DNA from: Salinirussus sp.
GTDB taxonomy: Archaea; Halobacteriota; Halobacteria; Halobacteriales; Haloarculaceae
Direction: 5' to 3'
DNA: 5,257 bases
Assembly (NCBI GenBank): GCA_028275005.1
Contig: JAQCNN010000002.1
Coordinates: 1 to 5,257 of the forward strand
The notes under the pieces were generated by a model that did no database searches, was not told the DNA's origin, and worked only from the letters and a program-made list of their open reading frames with translations. Shown here in pieces: positions 1-4,784 of the stretch (position 1 is the first letter of the stretch; the number at the start of each line of letters is the position of its first letter). The translations under genes and the position numbers were made by a program.

Positions 1-173
1 AGACGGTCGACATCGACCACATCACCGAGCACTACTACACGACCCACCCCGACGTCAGCCCGAAGCGGATCGTCCCGATGGGGCCGGACCCCGACTTCGA
101 GGCGGCCCACGACCGCGACGAACTGTCGGGTGCGCCGCCGGCGGCACTGAGTGCGCCGACCGCGGCCGACTGA
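1..173 (+). CDS. Glutathione S-transferase family protein, glutathionyl-hydroquinone reductase-like (YqjG/ECM4 type), C-terminus only
   Basis: The frame is open from the window edge (first full codon at base 3) to TGA at 171-173, giving 56 residues. The visible tail contains VDIDHITEHYYTTHP, then a Pro/Ile-Val-Pro-x-Gly-Pro stretch and HDRDEL. This matches, from memory, the end of E. coli YqjG (FDHIKQHYY...NPTGIVPIGP...HGRDRL) and yeast ECM4. The family reduces glutathionyl-hydroquinones through an N-terminal thioredoxin-like domain with a catalytic Cys, which lies outside the window. Haloarchaea are reported to use gamma-glutamylcysteine rather than glutathione, so the natural thiol is uncertain. 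After the family's usual end there is an Ala/Pro-rich extension of about 16 residues. The product is a soluble cytoplasmic enzyme. The family call is fairly sure; the substrate is unknown. Confidence 0.8.
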   Translation, partial: TVDIDHITEHYYTTHPDVSPKRIVPMGPDPDFEAAHDRDELSGAPPAALSAPTAAD

Positions 174-306
174 CACCGGGCACCGGGTCAGGAGGACCAC
201 CGATGGGCGGCCCCGACCGCTGGCAGACACCGTATTGGCCGGACTGGGTGGCCCGGCTGCGAACCGTTCGTATTGATACTACCGGCTGTACGTCTGTAAC
301 GAATTT

Positions 307-324
307 CGCGACCCCGGGGTCGCG
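307..324. repeat. 18-bp perfect palindrome, possible operator or hairpin
   Basis: CGCGACCCCGGGGTCGCG reads identically on both strands. It lies directly against a TATA-like GATATC (325-330) and about 70 bases before the DUF429 T-tract promoter. Its position suggests a binding site for a dimeric regulator, or a terminator stem for the GST gene. No T-run follows it, which weakens the terminator reading. The sequence is certain; the function is inferred. Confidence 0.45.
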
Positions 325-393
325 GATATCTTCAGACAGTTACAGCCAGCAGTATGAGCCGTAGCGACGACGAGCACTGTGTTCGACCGCGGG

Positions 394-404
394 ACGTTTT
401 TGTG
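394..404 (+). promoter_or_regulatory. Haloarchaeal T-tract promoter (TATA equivalent) for DUF429
   Basis: ACGTTTTTGTG lies with its T-run centre at 399, 25 bases before the ATG at 424. This is the spacing expected of a TATA box driving a leaderless transcript in haloarchaea. The element also argues against the longer GTG start at 379, because that codon would lie upstream of the box. Confidence 0.65.
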
Positions 405-423
405 CCGGGGGCGAAGACCCGGT

Positions 424-1173
424 ATGGCCGGTGAACGATACCTCGGCGTCGACTGGAGTTCCGGGTCGTGGTTTGCCGTTGTCTTCGACGCCGGGGGGTT
501 CGACCACGCCGGCGTCTTCGAGGAGGTTGGCGCCCTCTGGGAGCGCTACGAGGAGCGAGCCGAGCGGGTGTTCATCGACATGCCGATTGGGCTGGTCGAG
601 GCAGGCGACCCGGTCCGGGCGTGTGACAGCCAGGCCCGGGCCGTCCTGGGGTCGCGCAGCCGGTCGGTATTCACGCCACCGGTTCGTGAGGCTACCCGCA
701 AGCGCCGGTATCCTGCCGCAAAACGGGTCAACGAACGGAAGGCCGACCGCGGGCTCTCGAAACAGGCGTTCAGTATCTCCGACGGTATCGAGACCGTCGA
801 CCAGCTGCTCCAGAATGTCCCCGAGGCCCGGGCGGCCGTCCGGGAGTGTCACCCCGAGGTGTGTTTCCGGGCGCTGGCCGGTGAGCCACTCCAGCACTCG
901 AAACGGAGGGCCGGCGGCTACGCCGAGCGGATGCGGGCGCTCGCGGGCTTCGACAGCGAGGCCGCGCCGACGGTCCAGCGGGCTGCCGAGGCCGCCGGCG
1001 GGGCGGAGGTAGCCGTCGACGACGTCCTCGACGCGGTCGTGTTGGCGTACACGGCCCGCCCAGGCCCCGGCGAGCTGTTTACACTCCCGCCAGAGCCGCC
1101 GACCGACCCCGTCGGTCTTCCGATGGAGATGGTCTACCGCGCCCCGGAGCCACTGGAGCCGGACGAGGACTGA
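424..1173 (+). CDS. DUF429 domain protein, predicted RNase H-like fold nuclease
   Basis: The product has 249 residues, normal for DUF429. Family landmarks are in order: YLGVDW with Asp10; FIDMPIGL with Asp52 (residues 50-57); RACDSQAR then VFTPP (65-86); a G-x-S-x-Q segment at 110-114; ECHPE with Glu141 and Glu145; SKR (159-161) before a Gly-rich ARM-like helix; and a C-terminal DDVLDAVVLAYTA with Asp199, Asp200 and Asp203. These acidic residues fit the metal-binding carboxylates of an RNase H-like fold. The family is predicted to be a nuclease, but I know of no settled substrate, so activity on nucleic acid is an inference. The ATG at 424 is chosen over GTG 379 because a T-tract promoter sits 25 bases upstream and the fold begins at residue 6. 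The protein is cytoplasmic with no signal peptide. It is monocistronic, convergent with the next gene and separated from it by 42 bases. Confidence 0.85.
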   Translation: MAGERYLGVDWSSGSWFAVVFDAGGFDHAGVFEEVGALWERYEERAERVFIDMPIGLVEAGDPVRACDSQARAVLGSRSRSVFTPPVREATRKRRYPAAKRVNERKADRGLSKQAFSISDGIETVDQLLQNVPEARAAVRECHPEVCFRALAGEPLQHSKRRAGGYAERMRALAGFDSEAAPTVQRAAEAAGGAEVAVDDVLDAVVLAYTARPGPGELFTLPPEPPTDPVGLPMEMVYRAPEPLEPDED

Positions 1174-1202
1174 GCCCGGGAGACGGCCCCAGCGAGTGGC
1201 TG

Positions 1203-1217
1203 GACCGGCCGCCGGTC
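1203..1217. repeat. 15-bp interrupted palindrome between convergent genes
   Basis: GACCGGC-C-GCCGGTC has 7-bp perfect arms around one base. It sits in the 42-base gap between the DUF429 stop and the PNPOx gene, overlapping the PNPOx stop codon (TCA on the plus strand at 1216-1218). It may fold as a hairpin with a looser loop and help termination from either side, but no T-run follows on either strand. In DNA this GC-rich it may also be chance. Confidence 0.3.
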
Positions 1218-1608
1218 AACTCTCCCGCAGTGTCGTCGAGCCGACCTCGACGTCGACCAGCGCCCCCTGTGGGTCGCCGTCGGCGTCGCGGTAGGCCTCG
1301 TCGTCGTCGAGGTACTGGCCGAACAGCTGGTCGGCGACCGTCAGACGGAGTGGCTCGTCCTCGCGGACGGTGGCGGTCCCGCGGAGGACCGCGAGCCACG
1401 CGCTGTCCGGGCCCTCGATGGCGAGCGCGACGCGGGGGTTCCGCCGGATGTTCGCCAGCTTCCGACCCTGGGTGAAGAAGAAGACGTGGCCGTCGTCGTA
1501 GAGATACCAGACCGGGGCGACGTGTGGGCGGTCGTCGACGGTGGTGGCGAGAAACGCCGAGGACGGCTGCCCGGCGACCCGGTCGACGACCTCGTCGGGG
1601 ACACTCAT
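1216..1608 (-). CDS. Pyridoxamine 5'-phosphate oxidase-like (PNPOx fold) flavin-binding protein
   Basis: The product has 130 residues, a normal single PNPOx split-barrel domain. An N-terminal helix (1-15) precedes strands SSAFLATTV (16-24), PHVAPVWYLYDDGHVFFFT (28-46) and the hallmark QGRKLANIRRNPRVALAIEG (47-66), where the Lys/Arg residues bind flavin phosphate in relatives. WLAVLRGTATV (71-81) and a C-terminal acidic helix follow. Members bind FMN, F420 or haem and reduce diverse small molecules as homodimers; real PNPOx activity is not implied. The start at 1608 is chosen because the family begins with this helix. The frame continues upstream to 1731, but that stretch is Arg/Gly-rich and crosses the neighbouring promoter. 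The gene is divergent from the winged-helix gene (121 bases between starts). AGTATG at 1630-1635 (CATACT on the minus strand) is a possible TATA box for a leaderless start. Confidence 0.85.
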   Translation of the reverse strand: MSVPDEVVDRVAGQPSSAFLATTVDDRPHVAPVWYLYDDGHVFFFTQGRKLANIRRNPRVALAIEGPDSAWLAVLRGTATVREDEPLRLTVADQLFGQYLDDDEAYRDADGDPQGALVDVEVGSTTLRES

Positions 1609-1729
1609 GCGCCATCTCACGCCCCGTCCAGTATGAGCCTGCCGCCGCCCGCCGCCCATCACCCGGCAGTCGGTATTTACTCGTTCCCGTACCCCTGAAG
1701 TTTTGTGCGCCGGTGTCTCACATCCGGTC
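1609..1729. promoter_or_regulatory. Divergent promoter region between PNPOx-like and winged-helix genes
   Basis: On the plus strand, AAGTTTTGTG (1698-1707) lies about 27 bases before the ATG at 1730 and is the likely TATA element for the winged-helix gene. On the minus strand two AT-rich candidates for the PNPOx gene are visible: CATACT (1635-1630), centred 24-25 bases before its ATG, and TAAATA (1679-1674), which would give a leader of about 40 bases. The shared region would allow the winged-helix protein to regulate both genes, but no obvious dyad operator was seen. Confidence 0.5.
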
Positions 1730-2092
1730 ATGAGTGACGAACTGAAGACGCGGTCGCTGGCGGACTGTGTGGTCCTCCTGGCGCTCGCGGAGCTGTCGAC
1801 AGAGGAGGAGGCACCGGCTCACACCGGCGAGGTGCGTCGTGTGTGTGACGAGGCGGTCGAGGAGATGGACGGCGACACGCTCGGCTCGGTCTCGGAGGCG
1901 GAGGTGAACCGCGCGCTGAACCGGCTGGAGGCCGACGACCACGTCGTCGCCGAGCCCAGCGACGGCACCTCGGCGGTCGGAAAGGGGCGACCGCGCTTCG
2001 TTCTTGAGGCGGACCTGCCGGCGGTCGTCAGTTCCCTGGCGGCGGACGACCGGGTTGCCGAACTCGCCGCCGAACTCGAGACGTCGCTGTAG
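1730..2092 (+). CDS. Small winged-helix protein resembling the Orc1/Cdc6 C-terminal domain
   Basis: The product has 120 residues, is acidic, and has no membrane segment. Helix LADCVVLLALAELS (10-23) is followed by TGEVRRVCDEAVEEM (32-46), then SVSEAEVNRALNRLEADDHVVAEP (53-76), which has the shape of a recognition helix leading into a wing. A Gly-rich turn, GKGRPRFVLEAD (84-95), follows, and two Ala-rich helices close the protein. The order and the motifs (LLALAEL, T-x-E-V, V-x-x-x-L-x-x-L, G-x-x-R-x-F-V-L) recall the winged-helix domain that ends archaeal Orc1/Cdc6 initiators, but no AAA+ domain is present. It may be a transcription factor or a replication-related DNA-binding protein. The ATG at 1730 is preferred over the frame start at 1703 because AAGTTTTGTG lies about 27 bases upstream and the 1703 codon falls inside that box. 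Winged-helix fold: likely. Orc1/Cdc6 kinship: inference from recalled patterns. Confidence 0.7.
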   Translation: MSDELKTRSLADCVVLLALAELSTEEEAPAHTGEVRRVCDEAVEEMDGDTLGSVSEAEVNRALNRLEADDHVVAEPSDGTSAVGKGRPRFVLEADLPAVVSSLAADDRVAELAAELETSL

Positions 2093-2375
2093 ACACCGTC
2101 TCACTCGGGTCAACGCTGTCGCCGGTCGTCGCGATACGCCCAGAGGCAGGCCCCGGTGTGGCCGGGAACATCGAGCCGTCCACGCCTGCCGCGTCCGTCC
2201 GTTCGTGGACGCCTACGGACCCGCTGGCACCCACACTCCCCGGCCCAACGCGGTCGCGACGTCCACGAGCGGGGTGTCGGTGGTCACGACCGGGTTCTAC
2301 CCCGCCGACATCTGACTCAGGGGCCGGACAGTGCGGAGTGGCAGCTTTTTGCGTGTGGGGGGCCCGGGTGAGGGT
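2093..2375. other. Intergenic region with repeated CGTCCACG octamer
   Basis: No gene is supported in these 283 bases; the open frames through it have low-complexity, Arg/Pro-rich products unlike the neighbours. CGTCCACG occurs at 2177-2184 and 2260-2267, and its reverse complement CGTGGACG at 2204-2211. The first and third-listed copies form an inverted repeat with a 19-base loop. A small stem, CCCGG/CCGGG (2152-2166), is also present. The right end carries the EamA promoter. Confidence 0.5.
2345..2353 (+). promoter_or_regulatory. T-tract promoter for the EamA pair
   Basis: A five-base T-run (2346-2350) flanked by GCAGC and GCG lies with its centre 28 bases before the ATG at 2376. Spacing and composition match the DUF429 and winged-helix promoters in this window and imply a leaderless message carrying both EamA genes. 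Confidence 0.6.
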
Positions 2376-2783
2376 ATGAACGGGATGGCGCTGGTGCTGG
2401 TCGCGGCGGTGCTGTGGGGGGTTGGCAGCCTGTTCGCGAAGGTGGCGGTGGCGACGGTCGACCCGTGGACCACCGCCCTGGTCCGCTCGGCGGTCTTCTT
2501 CCCGGTCGTCGCGGCCTTCGTCCTCCGGGGGACCGACCTGGAGTGGTCGGCGAATAAGCCGACGGCCTACGCCCTCGGGGCGGGTGTGCTGACGGGCGTC
2601 TCGGTTCTCTCGACCCGGCTCGCACTGACCGTCTTCGACGTGAGCCTGGTCAGCCCCCTGAAACGGTTGAGCCTGCTCGTCACCGTCGGGTTCTCCGTCC
2701 TCCTGCTGGGTGAGACACTGACCGCGCGGAAGACCGCCGGCGTCCTCGCGGCGGTCGGGGGCCTGTTGCTACTCTCGACGTGA
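2376..2783 (+). CDS. Half-size EamA/DMT-superfamily membrane transporter subunit (first of pair)
   Basis: The product has 135 residues and about five hydrophobic segments: roughly 4-22, 33-51, 63-80, 98-112 and 120-134. The first carries the LWGVGSLFAKVAV signature (13-25) of EamA domains. The fourth ends in LLLGET (109-114), followed by the short basic ARK loop (117-119) and the Gly-rich last helix typical of the family. Full-length EamA permeases have two such repeats, about 280-300 residues and ten helices, so this is one repeat. It should be a cytoplasmic-membrane carrier of small molecules, such as metabolites or amino acids; the substrate cannot be told. The ATG at 2376 is chosen over the upstream frame start at 2331 because of the T-tract at 2346-2350. 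The next gene starts one base after its stop, so the two products probably assemble together. Confidence 0.85.
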   Translation: MNGMALVLVAAVLWGVGSLFAKVAVATVDPWTTALVRSAVFFPVVAAFVLRGTDLEWSANKPTAYALGAGVLTGVSVLSTRLALTVFDVSLVSPLKRLSLLVTVGFSVLLLGETLTARKTAGVLAAVGGLLLLST

Positions 2784-2784
2784 G

Positions 2785-3204
2785 ATGACGGACCCCACAG
2801 TCTTTCTGGCAGTGATGGTCGCGAGTGGGGGGTTGACGACCGCCTTCCTCCGGCAGGCCGTGGTCGGCGGGCCGACGGACGACGCCCGCTTCTACCGCGC
2901 TCTCGCACAGACGGTCTGCGTGGTCGGCGGCGTACTCGTCCTGTTGGGGCCGGACGGGTTGGTCCCGCCGCTCCGGGTCGGTGTCGTCTTTGCCGCGCTC
3001 AACGGGCTGTTCGGCGCCGTCGCGTTTATTCTGTTCAGCAAGGGCTTAGAGACCGTCGAGGCAAGCACCGGCAAGCCCGCACTCGTCGTGAGCATGGTCG
3101 TCGCCGCGGCGCTTGGCTTTCTCCTCCTCGGCGAGGCCGCATCGGCGAGGAAACTCGGCGGGATCGCACTGGTCGGGCTCGCGGTCTACCTGCTCGCCGG
3201 CTGA
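2785..3204 (+). CDS. Half-size EamA/DMT-superfamily membrane transporter subunit (second of pair)
   Basis: The product has 139 residues and again about five hydrophobic segments: 5-27, 36-55, 63-85, 99-116 and 124-138. FLLLGEAASARKLGGIALVG (112-131) is the classic end of an EamA repeat. The first segment lacks the LWG...K motif of its partner and has a polar GGLTTAFLRQ stretch (15-24) instead, so the two are diverged and not a recent duplication. The ATG at 2785 follows the upstream TGA by one base. No Shine-Dalgarno sequence is visible, so translation probably depends on termination-reinitiation. The likely product is the second half of a ten-helix heteromeric transporter. A frameshifted full-length permease is the alternative, but the clean stop and start at the inter-repeat boundary argue for a real split. 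Confidence 0.85.
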   Translation: MTDPTVFLAVMVASGGLTTAFLRQAVVGGPTDDARFYRALAQTVCVVGGVLVLLGPDGLVPPLRVGVVFAALNGLFGAVAFILFSKGLETVEASTGKPALVVSMVVAAALGFLLLGEAASARKLGGIALVGLAVYLLAG

Positions 3205-3271
3205 GAGGTGTGTCGAGGGCAAGGCGGACCGTGACCACAACCCTCAGGAGGGTCCCAGCACAACTAGTCGT

Positions 3272-3415
3272 ATGCGCTACTACGCGTCAGTGCCGGACTG
3301 GGAGGAGTTTCAGGAGAGTGAACCGGAGGAGGACACACAGGACCCGTCGTTCCTGCGCGACGAGTCGTCCGCCGACACCGACCTACTGACCGGGGACGGG
3401 GCGGACGACGACTGA
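3272..3415 (+). CDS. Small acidic hypothetical protein (47 aa)
   Basis: I do not recognise this family. The protein begins MRYYASVPDWEEF and then becomes dominated by Asp, Glu and Ser with only two Arg and no Lys, so it is extremely acidic and probably disordered after the first 13 residues. The aromatic N-terminus (Tyr3, Tyr4, Trp10, Phe13) looks like a docking or folding motif. Strong acid bias and GC-rich third positions fit a real haloarchaeal gene. It starts 67 bases after the EamA pair and could be co-transcribed; no clear T-rich promoter box is seen before it. AGGAGG at 3246-3251 is about 20 bases upstream, too far for a normal Shine-Dalgarno role. The frame continues back into the EamA gene to 3113, but that part is a shadow of the transporter. 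The call is moderately sure. Confidence 0.6.
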   Translation: MRYYASVPDWEEFQESEPEEDTQDPSFLRDESSADTDLLTGDGADDD

Positions 3416-3434
3416 CCGGCCCCCGACCAGCCCG

Positions 3435-3439
3435 TTTTT
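3435..3439 (+). terminator. T-run after the 47-aa gene: terminator or orphan promoter
   Basis: CCCGTTTTTGTGG carries five T's about 20 bases past the stop of the small acidic gene. A U-tract in the transcript is enough for archaeal termination, and the following gene is convergent, so a terminator is the simplest reading. The element also closely resembles the DUF429 promoter (CGTTTTTGTG), and a GTG codon lies 29 bases on (3464). Confidence 0.45.
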
Positions 3440-3526
3440 GTGGCCGTCCCGGTGACCGCGGCGGTGAATACGCGGCTAGCCCCACCCACCCGGGGAGTAG
3501 AGAACCACAGCGGCGGGCGCCACCGC

Positions 3527-4258
3527 TCAGAACGTGTAGGCCATCATGACCTCGTCGACGAGTTTGTCGCCGATGGTGTAGTGGTCACGGCGGGTTCCCT
3601 CGGTCTCCCAGCCGTGTGATTCCAGAAAGGCGAGCGCACCGTCGTTGGTCGCCGGGACGCTGTTGTACACCTTCTGGTAGCCGTTTGCCTCCGCCCAGTC
3701 GAGCGCCCGCCCCAGTAGCTGGCTCCCGATCCCGTTGCCCCGGCAGGACTCGCGAACGCCGACAGTCAGCTTGGCGTTGTTCTGCATCTTGTCCACCTGG
3801 GGGAGACTGAGGTGGGTCCACCCGACCACCTCGCCGTCGACCGTGGCGACGAAGAAGACGCGGGACTCGACGGTGTTGTGTCGGGTAACGGTGTCCTCGT
3901 ACAGTAGCCGCTCGGCGACGCTCTCGGCGACGACGTAGGTCCGCTCGGCGGTGACGTCGCGGATCGTCTCCACCAGCCCCTCGAAGTCCTCCTGGCGGGC
4001 GGGCCGGATGGTGTAGGTCACGTCGGGGCCGACGTACTCCTCGACGGAGCCCGCGTTGAGTTCGATCCGCAGTGTCCCCCCGTCGTCTTCGAGATACCCT
4101 TTCGTCATGAGCCACTCTAGCTCCGCCTCGAACTCCCGGGGTGGGATATCCAGCGCCGCCCGGGTCCGGTGGCGCGCGGCCGTCCCGTGGCGCTCGACGT
4201 ACTGGTAGATCTGCTTGCTGGCCTCGCTTTTGAACGTGGGCCGCTCAAGCGTGTCCAT
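3527..4258 (-). CDS. GNAT family N-acetyltransferase with N-terminal winged-helix-like domain
   Basis: The product has 243 residues. Residues 10-67 resemble a winged helix: helices around 12-24, 26-37 and 40-54, then a GYLEDDGGTLRIEL wing. After a short linker, a GNAT domain runs from about 81 to 243: YTIRPARQEDFEGLVETI (82-99), strand RVFFVATVDGEVVGWTHL (133-150), LTVGVRESCRGNGIGSQLL (164-182) with the RGNGIG acetyl-CoA pyrophosphate loop at 173-178, and the end NDGALAFLESHGWETEG (205-221) typical of motif B. It should transfer an acetyl group from acetyl-CoA to an unidentified amine; the N-terminal domain may bind DNA or a partner. The ATG at 4258 is supported by TAGATATG at 4281-4288 (CATATCTA on the minus strand), a TATA-like box centred about 27 bases upstream, consistent with a leaderless message. 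It is soluble and monocistronic, facing the 47-aa gene convergently. Confidence 0.88.
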   Translation of the reverse strand: MDTLERPTFKSEASKQIYQYVERHGTAARHRTRAALDIPPREFEAELEWLMTKGYLEDDGGTLRIELNAGSVEEYVGPDVTYTIRPARQEDFEGLVETIRDVTAERTYVVAESVAERLLYEDTVTRHNTVESRVFFVATVDGEVVGWTHLSLPQVDKMQNNAKLTVGVRESCRGNGIGSQLLGRALDWAEANGYQKVYNSVPATNDGALAFLESHGWETEGTRRDHYTIGDKLVDEVMMAYTF

Positions 4259-4280
4259 AGGATGATATAGAGCGAGCGGC

Positions 4281-4288
4281 TAGATATG
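4281..4288 (-). promoter_or_regulatory. TATA-like box for the HTH-GNAT gene
   Basis: On the minus strand this reads CATATCTA and is centred about 27 bases before the ATG at 4258, the usual distance for a leaderless archaeal start. A second AT stretch (TATATC, minus strand, about 4264-4269) is too close to the start to act as a TATA box. Confidence 0.5.
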
Positions 4289-4784
4289 CTTGGGGGGCGA
4301 TTCATCCGGGTCGGACGGTCACCGGCCCGGTCGGTCCGGCGGCGTCGGTGCCGACGCGGTCGGCATCGATGCCGGCAATGGCGTGGCCGGGACAGCCACC
4401 AACCCCGGGCTGGCCGCCGAGAGACCCCCGGAGCAGGGGACGGCTGCTGGCTTGGACTGACCCCGAGACCGACACGAGCACGTCTACGGGCGCCCGGAGT
4501 ACCTGCTGACCTGGCGTGGGCGCCGCCGTCGGGCCGACGGGGCGGTGTCGCTGGTCCGGACGGTCGTCCGTGGCCGGTAACAGGCGTCTACCGGTGAATC
4601 CCGGACTCTCGCGCCCAGGGAGGGTAATTACAATTTCTGAGAATGCAGCCCGCGTTCTTATCTGTGCAGCGATGAAATGAAGGGTTAGAGACACGCGTGA
4701 CCGAAGCTGGTCGCGGGTGCGTAAATAACAATACAACTCATACAGACACTCAAGACGACAGTATCCGGCGACGACGACCGCGGG
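4289..4784. other. Long region without a convincing gene, upstream of the pilin gene
   Basis: The left part (4290-4620) is GC-rich and full of dyads: GTCGG-TG-CCGAC (4344-4355), a 14-bp perfect palindrome CGGCATCGATGCCG (4361-4374), and CCGGTA/TACCGG arms around nine bases (4574-4594). Open frames here, including one of 103 codons on plus (4286-4597) and one of 144 on minus (4302-4736), give Arg/Pro/Gly-rich products unlike acidic haloarchaeal proteins. One plus frame, broken by TGA at 4458-4460, has a coding-like stretch between it and TAA 4578-4580 and could be a gene relic. The right part (4620-4784) is AT-rich and probably holds the pilin promoter. Confidence 0.5.
4722..4729 (+). promoter_or_regulatory. 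Candidate TATA box for the pilin gene
   Basis: TAAATAAC is the best TATA-like element before the pilin. It predicts a transcription start near 4750, downstream of both ATA codons (4731, 4740) that could begin a normal signal peptide and 35 bases before GTG 4785. Earlier AT-rich stretches (TAATTACAATTT at 4625-4636 and TTCTTATCTG at 4654-4663) are alternatives that would leave room for the full leader. Confidence 0.4.

Larger units (their letters stand above)
174..423. other. Intergenic region upstream of the DUF429 gene
   Basis: This 250-base gap follows the GST stop codon. It holds an 18-bp perfect palindrome (307-324), a TATA-like GATATC (325-330), and a strong T-tract promoter element (394-404) for DUF429. 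Two tiny open frames exist. One (203-364, 53 codons) is preceded by GGAGGA at 191-196, but its composition is not haloarchaeal-like. The other (354-434, 26 codons) overlaps the DUF429 start. Neither is supported strongly enough to call as a gene. It is less GC-rich than the flanking genes around 265-305. Confidence 0.6.

Noticed and set aside
203..364. 53-codon frame with GGAGGA eight bases ahead of its ATG
   Set aside because: Despite the Shine-Dalgarno-like site, the product is neither acidic nor domain-like, it crosses the 18-bp palindrome, and codon use is not haloarchaeal. Retained only as a remark on the intergenic region.
340..897. 185-codon minus-strand frame opposite DUF429
   Set aside because: It is the antisense shadow of a well-supported DUF429 gene; its product is Pro/Arg/Gly-rich with no recognisable domain.
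431..1012. 193-codon plus frame inside DUF429
   Set aside because: Ser/Arg/Pro-rich product, typical of a +1 shadow frame in GC-rich coding DNA.
1079..1615. 178-codon minus frame overlapping the PNPOx gene
   Set aside because: Extremely Arg-rich shadow of the PNPOx-like gene, overlapping it almost completely in another frame.
2028..2234. 68-codon minus frame in the gap after the winged-helix gene
   Set aside because: Overlaps the end of a better-supported gene, no domain, no promoter; low-complexity Gly/Ser/Thr content.
4286..4597. 103-codon plus frame starting at ATG 4286
   Set aside because: Product is dominated by Arg, Pro and Gly and resembles shadow frames; its ATG lies within the acetyltransferase promoter region.
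4302..4736. 144-codon minus frame upstream of the pilin
   Set aside because: It starts at TTG within the AT-rich pilin leader region and its product is Pro/Gly/Arg-rich and not acidic; probably a stop-poor frame in GC-rich DNA.
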